Positions 1-9,061 are shown, counted from the first letter of the stretch. The stretch: DNA of 64,000 nucleotides from Streptococcus sp. S784/96/1 (GCF_902729355.1 NZ_CACVCC010000011.1:1-64000); one strand, 5' to 3'. Numbers and translations are program-made. The notes: generated by a model from the sequence alone, not told the origin.

Positions 1-709
1 GTTAGAAATCGTCTTCCAATTACAGAACTCTTTCCCACAATCAAAGGCCATTGATTTAAAGAGATGTTTTGGAAATCTTGAGAGCCATCTAGTTAGTGCT
101 TGTTCAATATCACTAGCTTTTCGCCCCCTTTGTTCGAAGCGTGATAATAGCTTTAGACTGCTTCTCTACCAAGGTGACAACAGCATTTTTGTGATGTTTA
201 CCAACGATCGTATCTCCTTCAAGATGCCCAAATTCTCTTTCCAATTTCGGATAGATTTTCGAACGCTCACGAATATCCCGACGAAAAGCTAGCTTGCCAC
301 GTTTTTCTGTCTTACCATTTGGCTTGCGCTTTCCCTTCCAGGGTAGATCCTCTTTCTTGAAGATGCCACGGTCAGCTAGGCGATAAAGAGTTCTCATAGA
401 ACAAGAGATTTTATCAGGATAAGTTCCTTTAACAACATCCAGACTCCAGTCGCGATCTAAATGCATTGGGATAAATGTTTGTTCATTTTGAGTGAGTTGG
501 GTTTTACGACAACCACAACGCTGCTTATTAGCTTTGTAGTGTTCATAGTAATCATAGGCAGTGTGTCCAGCCTTAAAATAAGCAATAATCTTATAAATAG
601 TTTGTTTTGATCTTTTGAGAGAGTGACAAATAGCGCTAACTGCCATTCCTTCTTGGTAGTAAGCCTCTATCATTACAAGCTCGTTTGTGGTAAGATGAGT
701 GTAGGTCAT
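1..709 (-). pseudogene. IS30-family transposase, frameshifted and cut by the window edge
   Basis: The first 198 residues read as an IS30-type transposase: an N-terminal helix-turn-helix that begins MTYTHLTTNEL, then the start of the DDE core with the first acidic residue in GHLEGDTIVG. The frame closes in a run of five C bases at 124-128. One base fewer would continue the family sequence (RKASDIEQ, then FDCGKEF with the second acidic residue and NWKTISN) to the window edge. I therefore read it as a one-base expansion in a homopolymer that breaks the gene. The remainder of the C-terminus lies outside the window. Some IS elements use programmed frameshifting, but IS30 members normally have one frame, so an inactive copy is more likely. 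The element has inserted beside another broken gene. Confidence 0.85.
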
Positions 710-763
710 TTATGTTAGTTCCTCTCAGAAAAATGTGGTGTTTATCTGAGACTAACATAAATG
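707..763. repeat. Long hairpin covering the transposase start
   Basis: The 13 bases at 707-719 are a perfect inverted copy of 751-763, and inside them CTCAGA (724-729) pairs with TCTGAG (745-750), leaving a four-base bulge and a 15-base loop. The transposase start codon (707-709) lies in the outer stem and its ribosome site is also inside. A transcript reading through from outside would hide the start codon, a known way in which IS elements limit transposition. The function is inferred; the pairing is seen directly. Confidence 0.7.
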
Positions 764-879
764 GCTTTTTTCTGTCTAGCTTAATTTGACAAATTGGGAA
801 TCTACAAAATTCCTCCTTAATGACAGATTGTAGAACGCTCAACTCCTTGATTTGTCAGCGTTTTAAGCACCTGTCATTA

Positions 880-1438
880 TTATGACACAATCCCCCTCCA
901 GTCGCAATCCAGATTGGGAAATCCTCTTGAATTGCACGAGGATAAACGGGACGATTATCAACTGATTGGGTGAATTTTCCATTCCACTTCAAGTTAGTCT
1001 TTTCTTTTATCGCAAGGAGCATGTCTAGATTCTCATTGAAGAGTTCATCATAATCTGCCAAATCATAACCAAACAATGGAAAACTTTCAATAAATGATCC
1101 ACGACCAGCCATGATTTCTGCTCTACCATTTGACAAAGCATCAATGGTCGCATACTACTGATAGACACGAACCGGGTCGATAGAAGACAAAATTGTCACA
1201 GCGCTCGAAAGACGAATATGCTTGGTATTGACTGCTCCTGCTGCTAAGACAATTTCTGGTGCTGACACCGCAAAATCTTCACGGTGGTGCTCGCCGATAG
1301 CATAGATATCAAGGCCTACTTGATCAGCAAGCTCAATCTCCGCCACCAATTCACGAATACGTTGATCGTGCGGAATCACCTCCCAGTCTTTTCTAAAACC
1401 GTTGTTTCTCCAAAAGTAGAAATTCCTAATTCAATCAT
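880..1438 (-). pseudogene. Broken luciferase-like (LLM-class) flavin oxidoreductase
   Basis: Three pieces of one LLM-class flavin-dependent oxidoreductase can be joined. The start [19 protein letters not shown] (from 1438) is followed by a frameshift near 1377. The next piece, [19 protein letters not shown] to [10 protein letters not shown], ends at an in-frame TAG near 1155 where family members continue with glutamine. The last piece, YATIDALSNGRAEIMAGRGSF to DFPIWIATGG, loses the family sequence near 885, where unrelated DNA adjoining the IS30 copy begins. The flavin-binding barrel is thus interrupted twice and its last third is gone. It cannot make a working enzyme. The substrate of the ancestor is unknown. 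Confidence 0.85.
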
Positions 1439-1556
1439 GTTTGTATCTCTTTTAGGATGATAGGATTATTTTATCACTATGTAGTAATATAAATAACGAT
1501 TTTGCTCAGCCTAAGAATAATCGCCTCATAATAGGTCAAAAGGCCTTAAAAATAGT

Positions 1557-1612
1557 AACTGGCTTAGAGTAACGTCGTCAAAAAACGTTGATTCTAAGCC
1601 AGTTTATTTTTT
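1557..1612. terminator. Hairpin terminator, copy A of a dispersed 40-base element
   Basis: AACTGGCTTAGA pairs with CTAAGCCAGTT around an inner AACG/CGTT stem, followed on the + strand by a run of nine T. It lies downstream of the minus-strand DUF3977 gene. Its reverse complement is about 85% identical over 40 bases (1561-1600) to 46950-46989, which is also a terminator position. Confidence 0.75.
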
Positions 1613-1670
1613 TTTATTTTCAACAGTAAGATTCAAATCTGGGTTTTCCCGATTTTTCTCACGGATATGA

Positions 1671-1913
1671 TTAAACTGCAGATTTAATTCCTAGAATAAC
1701 TTTCAAAGTCGTACACGATTTCGTTTGTTTCTTGAAACCTTCTTTGCTATCTAAGATGAACACCATCTTGCCAAACCAAAGTCTGAGGTAATAAGACTTT
1801 GGGATGATTTTCCCCGATATTCCTTTGACTTCCCACTCGCTTCCGTCATCTTTTTCAAACTCTGTCCGAATAAACCAACGATTGTCAAAACCTATTTCGA
1901 TAAACTTTTCCAT
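1671..1913 (-). CDS. DUF3977 family small protein
   Basis: This is an 80-residue protein starting MEKFIEIGFDNRWFIRTEFE and ending in VILGIK. The layout (aromatic and acidic beta strands, YYLRLWFGKMVFILD in the middle, a basic C-terminal third) matches the DUF3977 family of streptococci and other Firmicutes, which has no assigned function. There is no signal peptide or membrane segment, so it is probably cytoplasmic. It is the last gene of a minus-strand run with the ASCH, SDR and DUF2829 genes, 9 bases after the ASCH gene, and is followed by the hairpin terminator at 1557-1612. The length is usual for the family. Confidence 0.75.
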   Translation of the reverse strand: MEKFIEIGFDNRWFIRTEFEKDDGSEWEVKGISGKIIPKSYYLRLWFGKMVFILDSKEGFKKQTKSCTTLKVILGIKSAV

Positions 1914-1922
1914 TGATTTTCC

Positions 1923-2363
1923 TTAAAGTGGATAAACGACTCTGAATTCTTCTAATACAATCTTGGAATTTTCCGTAAAGGTCAAATCACATTCCCCAAG
2001 CCACTGAGTAAACAAGTCTTGGTGAACCTGACTCCAATATGCCAGAGATTTATCGCCTTCACCTTCTTTGAAAGCATGGTCTGATGACACTTCATTAAAG
2101 GGAACAACTGACACCTTAGTAATCTCAATAATACAAACAGCCTCATCTTGACTGTCAAGAACAACATCATAAGTTCCGACTTTCGGAAGTGGTTCATTTT
2201 CTAATTGATATAAATCATAAGCTGATGCTGTGGCGGTCTTTGTACCTGCTAACACCAACTGAGCAAGTTCATCTGGCTCAGCACCAAATGCCCATGCATC
2301 AATTTCATCACCAATTTCTGGACGAATTTTCTTATAGGCTTTCCACATTTCGGTTGCTTTCAT
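1923..2363 (-). CDS. ASCH domain protein
   Basis: This 146-residue protein has the ASCH fold, a PUA-like beta barrel thought to bind RNA or nucleosides. Visible family features are the conserved GTKTATAS stretch (about residues 40-47), the KVGTYDVVLDSQDEAVCIIEI strands, and the acidic C-terminal segment that begins after FNEVSSDHAFKEGEGDKSLAYW. Proteins of this YhfF-like branch are small and cytoplasmic. Some ASCH proteins hydrolyse modified cytidines or act as RNases, but no such activity can be read from this sequence. It sits 14 bases after the SDR gene in an apparent operon. The start has a good AAGGAG site. Confidence 0.8.
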   Translation of the reverse strand: MKATEMWKAYKKIRPEIGDEIDAWAFGAEPDELAQLVLAGTKTATASAYDLYQLENEPLPKVGTYDVVLDSQDEAVCIIEITKVSVVPFNEVSSDHAFKEGEGDKSLAYWSQVHQDLFTQWLGECDLTFTENSKIVLEEFRVVYPL

Positions 2364-2377
2364 GGTAATTCTCCTTT

Positions 2378-3076
2378 TTATTTCAAACTCCAGCCACCAT
2401 CAACTTTGATGATTTCTCCTTGCATGGCTTGTGCCTTTCCTGATGCTAAAAAGAAGGTCAAATCAGCGACTTCTTCTGGCTCTAACCAACGTTTGATTGG
2501 GGTTTCAGAGGCTACCCAATCCGCTAGTCCTCCCGGTTCAAAATCGGCTGCTGTCATTGCTGTCTTAACAGCACCAGGAGCAATGCCAAATACTTGAACA
2601 CCTTGGTCCGCATAATCTAGTGCCAACTGTTTGGTAAAACCTGCTATAGCATGTTTGGAAGCTGTGTAGGCCGCACCGCCACCGCCAGCCAAAAAACTGG
2701 CAATAGAGCACATATTGATAATGATACCAGACTGCTGGGCTACCATTTTTGCCAAGTAATGGCGTGTAATGACCATAGCAGAAAAAACGTTGATGGCAAA
2801 AATAGTCTCAATGGTTTCTTGGTTCTGCTCTAATAAGGGTTGATAAGCGTCCAGTATTCCTGCGGTATTGCACAGGACATCTACCGCTGGTGCAAAATCG
2901 TAAAGCGCCGCTAGGTCCCCTGTGAGGTCTAATTGAAGAAAATGAAAATCTCCGGATAAGTCAGGTTTAGCTGACTTATCGATCCCATAAACTGCGCAGC
3001 CATTTTCCAAAAACACACGCGCCTGAGCCAGTCCGATACCTGAGGAAACGCCTGTAATAAGGACAGTTTTAGTCAT
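2378..3076 (-). CDS. Short-chain dehydrogenase/reductase (FabG-like)
   Basis: The 232 residues form a classical SDR. The N-terminal Rossmann motif is TGVSSGIG (residues 8-15). The usual NNAG is changed to NTAG (about residue 90). The catalytic serine lies in INMCSIASF and the catalytic pair in YTASK. The end is GEIIKVDGGWSLK, typical of FabG relatives. It should be a NAD(P)H-dependent oxidoreductase acting on a hydroxyl or keto group. The substrate is not clear, and it is not in a fatty-acid gene cluster, so it is probably not the essential FabG. Its first 8 bases overlap the end of the upstream DUF2829 gene, which suggests coupled translation. Confidence 0.85.
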   Translation of the reverse strand: MTKTVLITGVSSGIGLAQARVFLENGCAVYGIDKSAKPDLSGDFHFLQLDLTGDLAALYDFAPAVDVLCNTAGILDAYQPLLEQNQETIETIFAINVFSAMVITRHYLAKMVAQQSGIIINMCSIASFLAGGGGAAYTASKHAIAGFTKQLALDYADQGVQVFGIAPGAVKTAMTAADFEPGGLADWVASETPIKRWLEPEEVADLTFFLASGKAQAMQGEIIKVDGGWSLK

Positions 3077-3305
3077 GCACTTCTACCCAGTCAGTCGCCA
3101 ACACATCGCAAGGTGTCGGGCTCCACATGCTAAAGCCTTCACCGTCACCTGTCACGTTAATCAAAAAATAAGGGGTTGCTTCTAACTTTTCGCCGTTGAC
3201 TTCAATGGTATCAAAGAGCTGTACATAGTTTTCAGCGCCCCCCCATCCGGTACGCACATATTTTTGCTTAGCTTTAAGACCTGGTAAAATCTCCTCAAAT
3301 GTCAT
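3069..3305 (-). CDS. DUF2829 domain protein
   Basis: This 78-residue protein reads MTFEEILPGLKAKQKYVRTGWGG at the start, with SMWSPTPCDVLATDW near the end. This is the DUF2829 pattern: an EEIL helix, a GWGG or GWNG turn, then a W-P-S/T-x-x-D-xxA-xDW block. The family is found in Firmicutes and often in phages, and its role is unknown. No membrane segment or signal is present. The gene overlaps the SDR gene by 8 bases and follows the ArsC-like gene by 12 bases, so all appear to be transcribed together. Confidence 0.8.
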   Translation of the reverse strand: MTFEEILPGLKAKQKYVRTGWGGAENYVQLFDTIEVNGEKLEATPYFLINVTGDGEGFSMWSPTPCDVLATDWVEVHD

Positions 3306-3317
3306 GTTTTTCTCCTT

Positions 3318-3665
3318 CTATAATCCTAATTCACTGTAATTTGTGCGGTAGCCAATTTGTAGAACTTTGTCACCGTCCACAAGGATTGGCCGCTTAATCA
3401 GCATACCATCAGCCACCAACAACGCTAGAGCCTCATCAACTGATAAGGTTGGCAATTTGTCCTTCAGCCCTAACTCACGGTAGCTATTGCCAGAGGTATT
3501 AAACAATTTTTTCAGCTCAACACCACTATCGAGCCAGCTTTTCAAAATAGCCAGCTGAGGAGGATTGGTTTTGATGTCAATCGCCTCCACTTCAACACCT
3601 AAGTTTTTCAACTCTGACTTCGCTTTACGACAAGTCGAACATTTTGGGTATTCATAAAAAATCAT
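3318..3665 (-). CDS. ArsC/Spx-family thioredoxin-fold protein
   Basis: At 115 residues this is the size of the ArsC/Spx/YffB family. It begins MIFYEYPKCSTCRKAKSEL, a thioredoxin fold with a CxxC pair (C9 and C12). The C-terminal part contains LLVADGMLIKRPILVDGDK, the conserved 'L-I-K-R-P' block that holds the arginine used for substrate binding in ArsC. Spx itself is longer, so a YusI/YffB-like reductase is more likely than a transcription regulator. The real substrate is unknown, and arsenate is only the name-giving family member. The gene overlaps ogt by 14 bases. Confidence 0.8.
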   Translation of the reverse strand: MIFYEYPKCSTCRKAKSELKNLGVEVEAIDIKTNPPQLAILKSWLDSGVELKKLFNTSGNSYRELGLKDKLPTLSVDEALALLVADGMLIKRPILVDGDKVLQIGYRTNYSELGL

Positions 3666-4143
3666 GATTTTTCTCCAATTCTAGTAAATATCTCTTTCGC
3701 TCTAAGCCACCAGCATATCCCGTTAGTTGCCCTTTTGACCCTAAGACACGGTGGCAGGGTACAAGGATGCTTAATGGATTTTTTCCTACGGCAGAGCCAA
3801 TAGCTTGCGCAGACTTACAAGAGAGTTGTTCAGCTAATTGTCCATAAGTTATCGTCTCACGGTAAGGAATATCTGCTAGCGCTGCCCAAACCTTTTTTTG
3901 AAAAGCAGTCCCTTGTGGTCGTAAGGACAAATGAACGGTGTCTGGCTTGTCTCCTGCAAAATAGCTATCCAACCACTGCTTAGTGACTTTCAAAATCTCA
4001 CTATCCTGCTCTGCTATTTCCATCCCCTCAAAACCAGCCATAAAATACTTCTGGTCATCAAAGTAAACGCCACATAACTGATCATCAAAGGCAACTAAGG
4101 TCATCTCACCGAGTGGGGATTTGTAACGGCATTTTGACAACAT
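3652..4143 (-). CDS. ogt: Methylated-DNA--protein-cysteine methyltransferase
   Basis: The 163-residue protein is an O6-alkylguanine-DNA alkyltransferase. It transfers the alkyl group from O6-alkylguanine in DNA to its own cysteine in a one-time reaction. The active-site PCHR is in SILVPCHRVLGSKGQLTGYAGG near residue 130, preceded by the helix-turn-helix region TITYGQLAEQLSCKSAQAIGSAVGKNPL with the arginine-finger position replaced locally by serine. The N-terminal part is the usual poorly conserved ribonuclease-like domain. It starts one base before the end of the GNAT gene and overlaps the ArsC-like gene downstream, which makes an operon with compact spacing. Confidence 0.92.
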   Translation of the reverse strand: MLSKCRYKSPLGEMTLVAFDDQLCGVYFDDQKYFMAGFEGMEIAEQDSEILKVTKQWLDSYFAGDKPDTVHLSLRPQGTAFQKKVWAALADIPYRETITYGQLAEQLSCKSAQAIGSAVGKNPLSILVPCHRVLGSKGQLTGYAGGLERKRYLLELEKNHDFL

Positions 4144-4689
4144 CTAATCTACCATAGCAAATTCAGCAATTTCTTGATACTGTGCCTTTTCTGAACGCAT
4201 CTTAATCTTCTGGTAAGCAAGTCGCACACCATCTAGAGGGACCTTGCCGCAGTACACATAACCAAGTTTTTCTAAAATGTGTTGCATAATGGTATTTTTT
4301 TCGTGAGTATCACAGCGAAAATCTGGACCATCATGCCCTTCAATCAGACCTTGCATGAAGGTTTGTGCCACTTTTTGACCACTATATTGACTAGCAACTG
4401 CGACACGGTGGAAAACCGTATAACGTGGGTGATTGTGGCGCCATTTCCCATCGTAAATCTTCTCATAAGCCTCTTCTTTACCAACAATTACCGCAGCATA
4501 TGAAACAATCTCTCCATCAATGAGACCAACCCATCCACGCGCCTGCAAAATATCATCAAAGATGTCCTCTTCTGCTGGATAAGCACTTTGCCACTGATCA
4601 CTACCTGAGGCTTTCAAAAAGGCACGTGCTTCTTCAATAATTTCCAAAATACGACCAAATTCATTTGGGTGAGCTAACCGTATTTCCAT
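4144..4689 (-). CDS. GNAT-family N-acetyltransferase
   Basis: I place the start at the ATG at 4689 (MEIRLAHPNEFGRILEII), because an AAGGAG sequence sits 6 bases upstream; a longer frame starts 18 bases earlier. The 181-residue protein has the GNAT order: N-terminal helix pair, a central beta sheet with HPRYTVFHRVAVAS (beta-4), the acetyl-CoA loop region SGQKVAQTFMQGLIEGHDGPDFRCDTHEKN, and a C-terminal LGYVYCGKV strand. The acceptor is not predictable; proteins of this shape acetylate small amines or protein N-termini. It is the first gene of the minus-strand run towards ogt. Divergent cutC starts 117 bases away. Confidence 0.82.
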   Translation of the reverse strand: MEIRLAHPNEFGRILEIIEEARAFLKASGSDQWQSAYPAEEDIFDDILQARGWVGLIDGEIVSYAAVIVGKEEAYEKIYDGKWRHNHPRYTVFHRVAVASQYSGQKVAQTFMQGLIEGHDGPDFRCDTHEKNTIMQHILEKLGYVYCGKVPLDGVRLAYQKIKMRSEKAQYQEIAEFAMVD

Positions 4690-4805
4690 AGTATTCTCCT
4701 TATACACAATCTATTTTTCTATTATACTATTTTTCATCTTTGAATGCTTGCTTTTGTATCACTTATTTTGCTATACTTATCTCATAAAATCTCAAAGGAG
4801 TTCCC

Positions 4806-5444
4806 ATGATTACCAAAGAATTTTGTGCTGAAAATTTAACAGATTTGCACCGCTTAGTTGGTACTGATATCACACGTGTCGAGCTTTGTGATAATTTAGC
4901 TGTTGGTGGCACAACACCGAGTTATGGTGTCATAAAAGAAGCTAACCGCTACCTACATGAGAATCACATTACCTCTGCTGTGATGATTCGTCCTCGTGGT
5001 GGCAATTTTGTCTACAACGACCTTGAACTTCGTATTATGGAGGAAGATATCTTGCGTGCGGTTGAGCTAGAAAGCGATGCTATTGTTCTCGGTCTACTTA
5101 CTGAGGATAACCAACTGGATCTTGAAGGTATTGAGTACCTTTTACCTGCTACTCAAGGACTGCCCCTCGTCTTTCACATGGCCTTTGATTTGATTCCAAA
5201 AGCTGAGCAAAAAGCTGCACTGGATAGCTTGATGGAGTTAGGATTTACCCGAGTTCTTCTTCACGGCTCTGCCATTCGCCGAGATATTTTTAAAAATGTA
5301 GACCACATCAAAGAACTCATTACCCACGCCAATGGTCGCATTGACATTCTCCTCGGTGGTGGGGTCAATGCTGATAACTATCAAGAACTCATTGAAAAAA
5401 CGGGAGCTAGCCAAGTTCACGGAACAGGACTTGTCGCTGACTAA
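4806..5444 (+). CDS. cutC: CutC family protein
   Basis: This 212-residue TIM-barrel protein belongs to the CutC family, known from copper homeostasis studies in Escherichia coli and Enterococcus, although its biochemical activity is unsettled. Family blocks are visible: CAENLTDL at the start, RVELCDNLAVGGTTPSYG near residues 25-42, MIRPRGGNFVYNDLE near 60-73, FHMAFDLIP near 120, and the end ILLGGGVNADNY then VHGTGLV. The usual HSSA element is not at the end, and the protein is somewhat shorter than the Gram-negative ones, as in other streptococci. The RBS AAAGGAG lies 7 bases before the ATG. It is transcribed alone and ends at the hairpin at 5453-5480. Confidence 0.9.
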   Translation: MITKEFCAENLTDLHRLVGTDITRVELCDNLAVGGTTPSYGVIKEANRYLHENHITSAVMIRPRGGNFVYNDLELRIMEEDILRAVELESDAIVLGLLTEDNQLDLEGIEYLLPATQGLPLVFHMAFDLIPKAEQKAALDSLMELGFTRVLLHGSAIRRDIFKNVDHIKELITHANGRIDILLGGGVNADNYQELIEKTGASQVHGTGLVAD

Positions 5445-5452
5445 ATCATCTT

Positions 5453-5480
5453 AAAAAGTACTGGAAAACCCAGCGCTTTT
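5453..5480. terminator. Bidirectional terminator between cutC and pyrC
   Basis: AAAAAG..CTGG pairs with CCAG..CTTTT around AAAAC. The hairpin lies between the convergent ends of cutC and pyrC and can serve both strands. Confidence 0.65.
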
Positions 5481-5515
5481 ATTGTGCCCAAAGATGGCAT
5501 TTCTATCAGTCCATT

Positions 5516-6784
5516 TTATGCCTGATAGACAAGATTCCCATTACAAATCGTGTATTTGACAACGCCTTTGAGTTTGTCTCCGATAAATGGCGAATTGGCT
5601 GCTTTTGAATGGAAATGCTCCGAGATGATGCGATCTTCGTTATCAGCGAAAATCACAATATCTGCTGGGCCATTTTCCGCCAAATAACCGGCGTCAAATC
5701 CGTAAAGTTCTGCTGGGTTGACGGTCATTTTTGCCAGTAATTCCGACAAACTAAGGTGCCCTGCTTCAACCAAATGAGTCAGTCCCAAAGAAAGGGAGGT
5801 TTCTAAACCAGTCATACCTGACGGTGCTTGGGTCACATCAGAGACCGCTTTTTCATCGGTATGATGAGGAGCATGGTCGGTTGCAATCACAGAAATCACG
5901 CCTGATTTCAACCCTTCAATGACTGCCAAGCGATCACTCTCCAAGCGTAACGGGGGATTCATTTTTGCATTGGACCCTTTTTCAAGGAGCAGGTCTTCGG
6001 TTTTTGAAAAATGTTGCGGTGCAACTTCTGCGGTTACCTTGGCACCTAATCCTTGCACAAATTCAATAACTTTCACTGACTCCGCTTTAGACAAATGCTG
6101 CACGTGGAATTTATTTTGCACCTCATAGGCAATCATGACATCACGCGCCACCATGCTATATTCAGCCACGCCACGAGCACCACCACAGCCAAAATGATGT
6201 TTGGCGATGTGTTCATTTAACCCTAGAATGCCATTCAACTGAGGGTCTTCCTCGTGAAGCGCCACAACCACATCCAATTCCTTGGCTTTTTTGAAGGCCT
6301 TGCGAACCACACCGGTATTTTCAAGAGGAATCCCATCATCTGAAAAGCCGACTGCACCAGCTGCTAACAAGGCATCAAAATCCGTCAAATTTTCACCGTC
6401 AAAGTTTTTGGTTATAGTAGCATTAGTTTTTATATGGATAGCTTCTTTTGCTGCTGACTCCAAAACCTCGGTCAAGGTCTCCACGTCCGAAATGGTTGGA
6501 TTGGTATTGGCCATCATGACCACAGTGGTAAAGCCACCTGCTGCCGCCGTCAAAGCACCTGTGTGAATGTCTTCCTTATGCGTCTGCCCCGGCTCACGGA
6601 AGTGCACATGGATGTCAATGAGACCAGGTGCCACCACAAGGCCCGTGGCATCAATCACCTCGGCACCTGCCGCTTCAATACCATCTGCAATGCTTAGGAT
6701 TTTTTTCCCTTCAACAAGCACATCCGTCACCCTATCCAAACCAGTTTTTGGGTCAATCACTCGACCATTTTTAATTAAAAGCAT
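5516..6784 (-). CDS. pyrC: Dihydroorotase
   Basis: The 422-residue protein is a class I dihydroorotase, which closes carbamoyl-aspartate to dihydroorotate in pyrimidine synthesis. The metal-binding HVHFREPG (about residues 59-66) follows [12 protein letters not shown]. Further metal ligands are visible in [19 protein letters not shown] and [13 protein letters not shown], and the substrate loop in [10 protein letters not shown]. The length is normal. It is the second gene of a minus-strand run after the TPR-protein gene (9 bases apart) and ung, and it is not linked to other pyr genes here. No PyrR attenuator is seen. Confidence 0.95.
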   Translation of the reverse strand: MLLIKNGRVIDPKTGLDRVTDVLVEGKKILSIADGIEAAGAEVIDATGLVVAPGLIDIHVHFREPGQTHKEDIHTGALTAAAGGFTTVVMMANTNPTISDVETLTEVLESAAKEAIHIKTNATITKNFDGENLTDFDALLAAGAVGFSDDGIPLENTGVVRKAFKKAKELDVVVALHEEDPQLNGILGLNEHIAKHHFGCGGARGVAEYSMVARDVMIAYEVQNKFHVQHLSKAESVKVIEFVQGLGAKVTAEVAPQHFSKTEDLLLEKGSNAKMNPPLRLESDRLAVIEGLKSGVISVIATDHAPHHTDEKAVSDVTQAPSGMTGLETSLSLGLTHLVEAGHLSLSELLAKMTVNPAELYGFDAGYLAENGPADIVIFADNEDRIISEHFHSKAANSPFIGDKLKGVVKYTICNGNLVYQA

Positions 6785-6793
6785 GTGTTCTCC

Positions 6794-7426
6794 CTATTTT
6801 AGTTGCGTGATTAGCTCTTCCACTTCAGCTGCACCTATGGTATCTCCGATGGTTAAAAAGAGGTCTTTGGCCTTTTGGAAATAGCTGAGCTCCTTGGTGA
6901 TTTCACCGAGACCACGATAAGCGCAGGCTTTAGCCACCTCATCATCGGTCTGTAATGCCAAATCTAGTGCCGTTCTCATCTTAGCTTCCGCAGTAGTTTT
7001 GTCACCCATTAAAAAATGTAGGTAAGCATCTTCATAGTCAGCTACTGAATCCGCCTGTTTCCGATCACTGTCATCTAAGTCTAATTGTGCTATTAAGGCT
7101 TGTTCTTGAACAATATAGTCGAGAGCTTTAGGGTAGTCTTTGGCCTCTCGTTCGACATAAGCCAGCTGGTGAAGAGCTATGTGCTTCATTTCCAAGTCAC
7201 CAAGCTTTTCTGCTAGCCTTACATTACGTCGGCCTGACTGCCTTGCTTCCTGTAATTGCGCTTTCTTCACGGACAAATAAATCCTATTGTTATTAGCCCA
7301 AAATTGTCCGATGACATCTTCCTTGTCTAGGGAGTCATACAGCTGTGTCAGTAACTGTTCTGCTTCTGTTAGTTGATTGCTCTCTAGCGCCTCAAAAAAG
7401 AGTGCGGTTCTATCCAACTCTGTCAC
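6794..7426 (-). CDS. TPR-like helical-repeat protein of unknown function
   Basis: I choose the GTG at 7426 (TELDRTALFFEALESN) because an AAGGAG site ends 8 bases before it; an alternative GTG nine bases upstream is too close to that site. The 210 residues are almost entirely helical and form tetratricopeptide-like pairs: EALESNQLTEAEQLLTQLYD, NNRIYLSVKKAQLQEARQSG, KHIALHQLAYVEREAKDYP, YLHFLMGDKTTAEAKMRTAL and ACAYRGLGEITKELSYFQKA. No signal or membrane segment is present. TPR proteins hold protein partners, and which partner cannot be read. It lies between ung and pyrC with spacings of 12 and 9 bases, so it should be expressed with them. Confidence 0.7.
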   Translation of the reverse strand: MTELDRTALFFEALESNQLTEAEQLLTQLYDSLDKEDVIGQFWANNNRIYLSVKKAQLQEARQSGRRNVRLAEKLGDLEMKHIALHQLAYVEREAKDYPKALDYIVQEQALIAQLDLDDSDRKQADSVADYEDAYLHFLMGDKTTAEAKMRTALDLALQTDDEVAKACAYRGLGEITKELSYFQKAKDLFLTIGDTIGAAEVEELITQLK

Positions 7427-7438
7427 TACTCTCACTCC

Positions 7439-8092
7439 TTACTGCAACCAATCAATTTTATCCAGCCCAGCCTCTTCTAAGTAGGCATTAGCTCTTGAAA
7501 AAGGCTTACTACCAAAGAAACCACGATGGGCTGAAAGAGGACTTGGGTGAGCCGATTCAATCACTTGATGATGGGAATTGGTAATCAAGTTTTTTTTCTT
7601 TCTCGCATAGCCACCCCAAAGAATAAAGACTACAGGCGCTTCTTTTTGATTAAGGACCTTAATCACGGCATCTGTGAACGGTTCCCAGATAAGATTCGCA
7701 TGACCATTGGCATTACCAGCTGGAACCGTCAGACAAGCATTTAGCAATAATACACCCTGATCAGCCCAAGGGGTTAAATCATGGTTTTCTTTCAGACCAA
7801 TATCTTCTTGTAATTCTTTCAAAATATTTTGCAAAGATGGCGGAGCAAGCAAGTCATTTGGCACTGAAAACGATAGCCCTTGCGCTTGATTGGGACCATG
7901 ATATGGATCCTGTCCTAAAATAACGACTTTGGTCTGCTCAAAAGTCGTGTGTGTCAAGGCCGCAAAAACCTTCTCTCTCGGTGGATAGACCACTCCCTCA
8001 CCATAAACCTTGTCCATAAAAGCGTTGATCTGACCAAAATAATGCTCTGGTAGTTCTGCTTTGATTTTTTCATGCCAGGTTGAATGTTTCAT
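7439..8092 (-). CDS. ung: Uracil-DNA glycosylase
   Basis: This 217-residue family 1 UDG removes uracil from DNA, the first step of base-excision repair. The water-activating loop GQDPYHGP (about residues 60-67) with the catalytic aspartate, the uracil-stacking GLSFSVP, the LLLNACLTV strand, and the minor-groove loop [11 protein letters not shown] with the catalytic histidine are all intact. The length is normal for Firmicutes. The start is preceded by AGGAGG. It heads the ung - TPR - pyrC run. Confidence 0.97.
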   Translation of the reverse strand: MKHSTWHEKIKAELPEHYFGQINAFMDKVYGEGVVYPPREKVFAALTHTTFEQTKVVILGQDPYHGPNQAQGLSFSVPNDLLAPPSLQNILKELQEDIGLKENHDLTPWADQGVLLLNACLTVPAGNANGHANLIWEPFTDAVIKVLNQKEAPVVFILWGGYARKKKNLITNSHHQVIESAHPSPLSAHRGFFGSKPFSRANAYLEEAGLDKIDWLQ

Positions 8093-8182
8093 TTTGACCT
8101 CCTACCGTATTGCTTTGCTATTTATTGTACCATAAGATACCTAAAAAATCCCTTTTGTTCAATAATCAAAAAGGATTGTTCA

Positions 8183-9061
8183 TTATTTTTTTTTATGAAA
8201 AAGCTGCGCAAAAACAAAGACTCCTACTGCAAGCCAAATTATCGCGAAGCCTACCATTTCTCCACCATTGATCCCCTCACCAAAGATAAAAACTGCAATA
8301 ACCAGTTGCAAAGTAGGATTAAAATATTGAATGAATCCGACTTGATTAAGCGGAGCGCGTTTAACAGCTTCCGCAAATAATAAGAGAGGAATTGCAGTGA
8401 TTATTCCCGACAGAGCTAGTAACCCTTGCTCAATCAAGCTAACATCACACCAGCCAACTGGACTTAAAAAGATAAGATAACCTACCGCAAAAGGCAAAAT
8501 AATTCCCGCTTCTACTAGCATCGCAACATCACTTGAAAGTTTAACCTGTTTTTTTAATAAGCCATAAATGCCAAAAGACAAGGCTAAAATAAAGGTTACA
8601 AGCGGCAGCCGTCCTGTTAGCACTATCAAGACAAGAGCTCCTAAAGCCGCCAAAGCCACTGCAATCCACTCAAGACGCACCAGCTTTTCCCCTAAAAAAA
8701 GAATGGACAAAAGAACTGATACCAACGGCATTAAGTAGTAACCTAGACTAGCCTCGGTGGCTTGACCGCTACTCACCGCATAGATATAGACTAGCCAATT
8801 GACGGCGATAAATAGGCTCGCAAAAATCATTGTCCATAAAGGCTTTGAAGAGCTTTTCAGATAAGTGAGCTCCTTCGTTAACTTATCAGTCTGCCTAGCC
8901 AAAACAAAATAAGCTAACATCGTTACAAAAGTCCAGACAATCCGATAGGAAAAAGTCGTATAGGCAGGTACTCCACCCAATGCTTTCCAATAAAGGGATA
9001 AAAGTGCCCAAGCCAGATAGGCACAGAAGGCGTAAATCAATCCTTTTCTACTTTCATTCAA
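8183..9061 (-). CDS. rarD: RarD-type EamA permease
   Basis: This is a ten-segment membrane protein of the drug/metabolite transporter superfamily, with two EamA halves: [19 protein letters not shown] begins the first and [18 protein letters not shown] the second. RarD members (chloramphenicol-sensitive protein) are about 290-300 residues; this one is 292. I set the start at the TTG at 9061, whose bases overlap the TGA of thrB, with GAGGG about 8 bases upstream. A GTG further upstream would extend it deep into thrB. Coupled translation after thrB is likely. The substrate is unknown. Confidence 0.85.
   Translation of the reverse strand: MNESRKGLIYAFCAYLAWALLSLYWKALGGVPAYTTFSYRIVWTFVTMLAYFVLARQTDKLTKELTYLKSSSKPLWTMIFASLFIAVNWLVYIYAVSSGQATEASLGYYLMPLVSVLLSILFLGEKLVRLEWIAVALAALGALVLIVLTGRLPLVTFILALSFGIYGLLKKQVKLSSDVAMLVEAGIILPFAVGYLIFLSPVGWCDVSLIEQGLLALSGIITAIPLLLFAEAVKRAPLNQVGFIQYFNPTLQLVIAVFIFGEGINGGEMVGFAIIWLAVGVFVFAQLFHKKK

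Noticed and set aside
636-842. A 68-residue minus-strand frame across the IS30 left end
   Set aside because: It overlaps the transposase start and the hairpin and has no ribosome site or family likeness.
8084-8380. A plus-strand 98-residue frame opposite rarD and ung
   Set aside because: It is antisense to the end of rarD and reads through its terminator region, with no family likeness.
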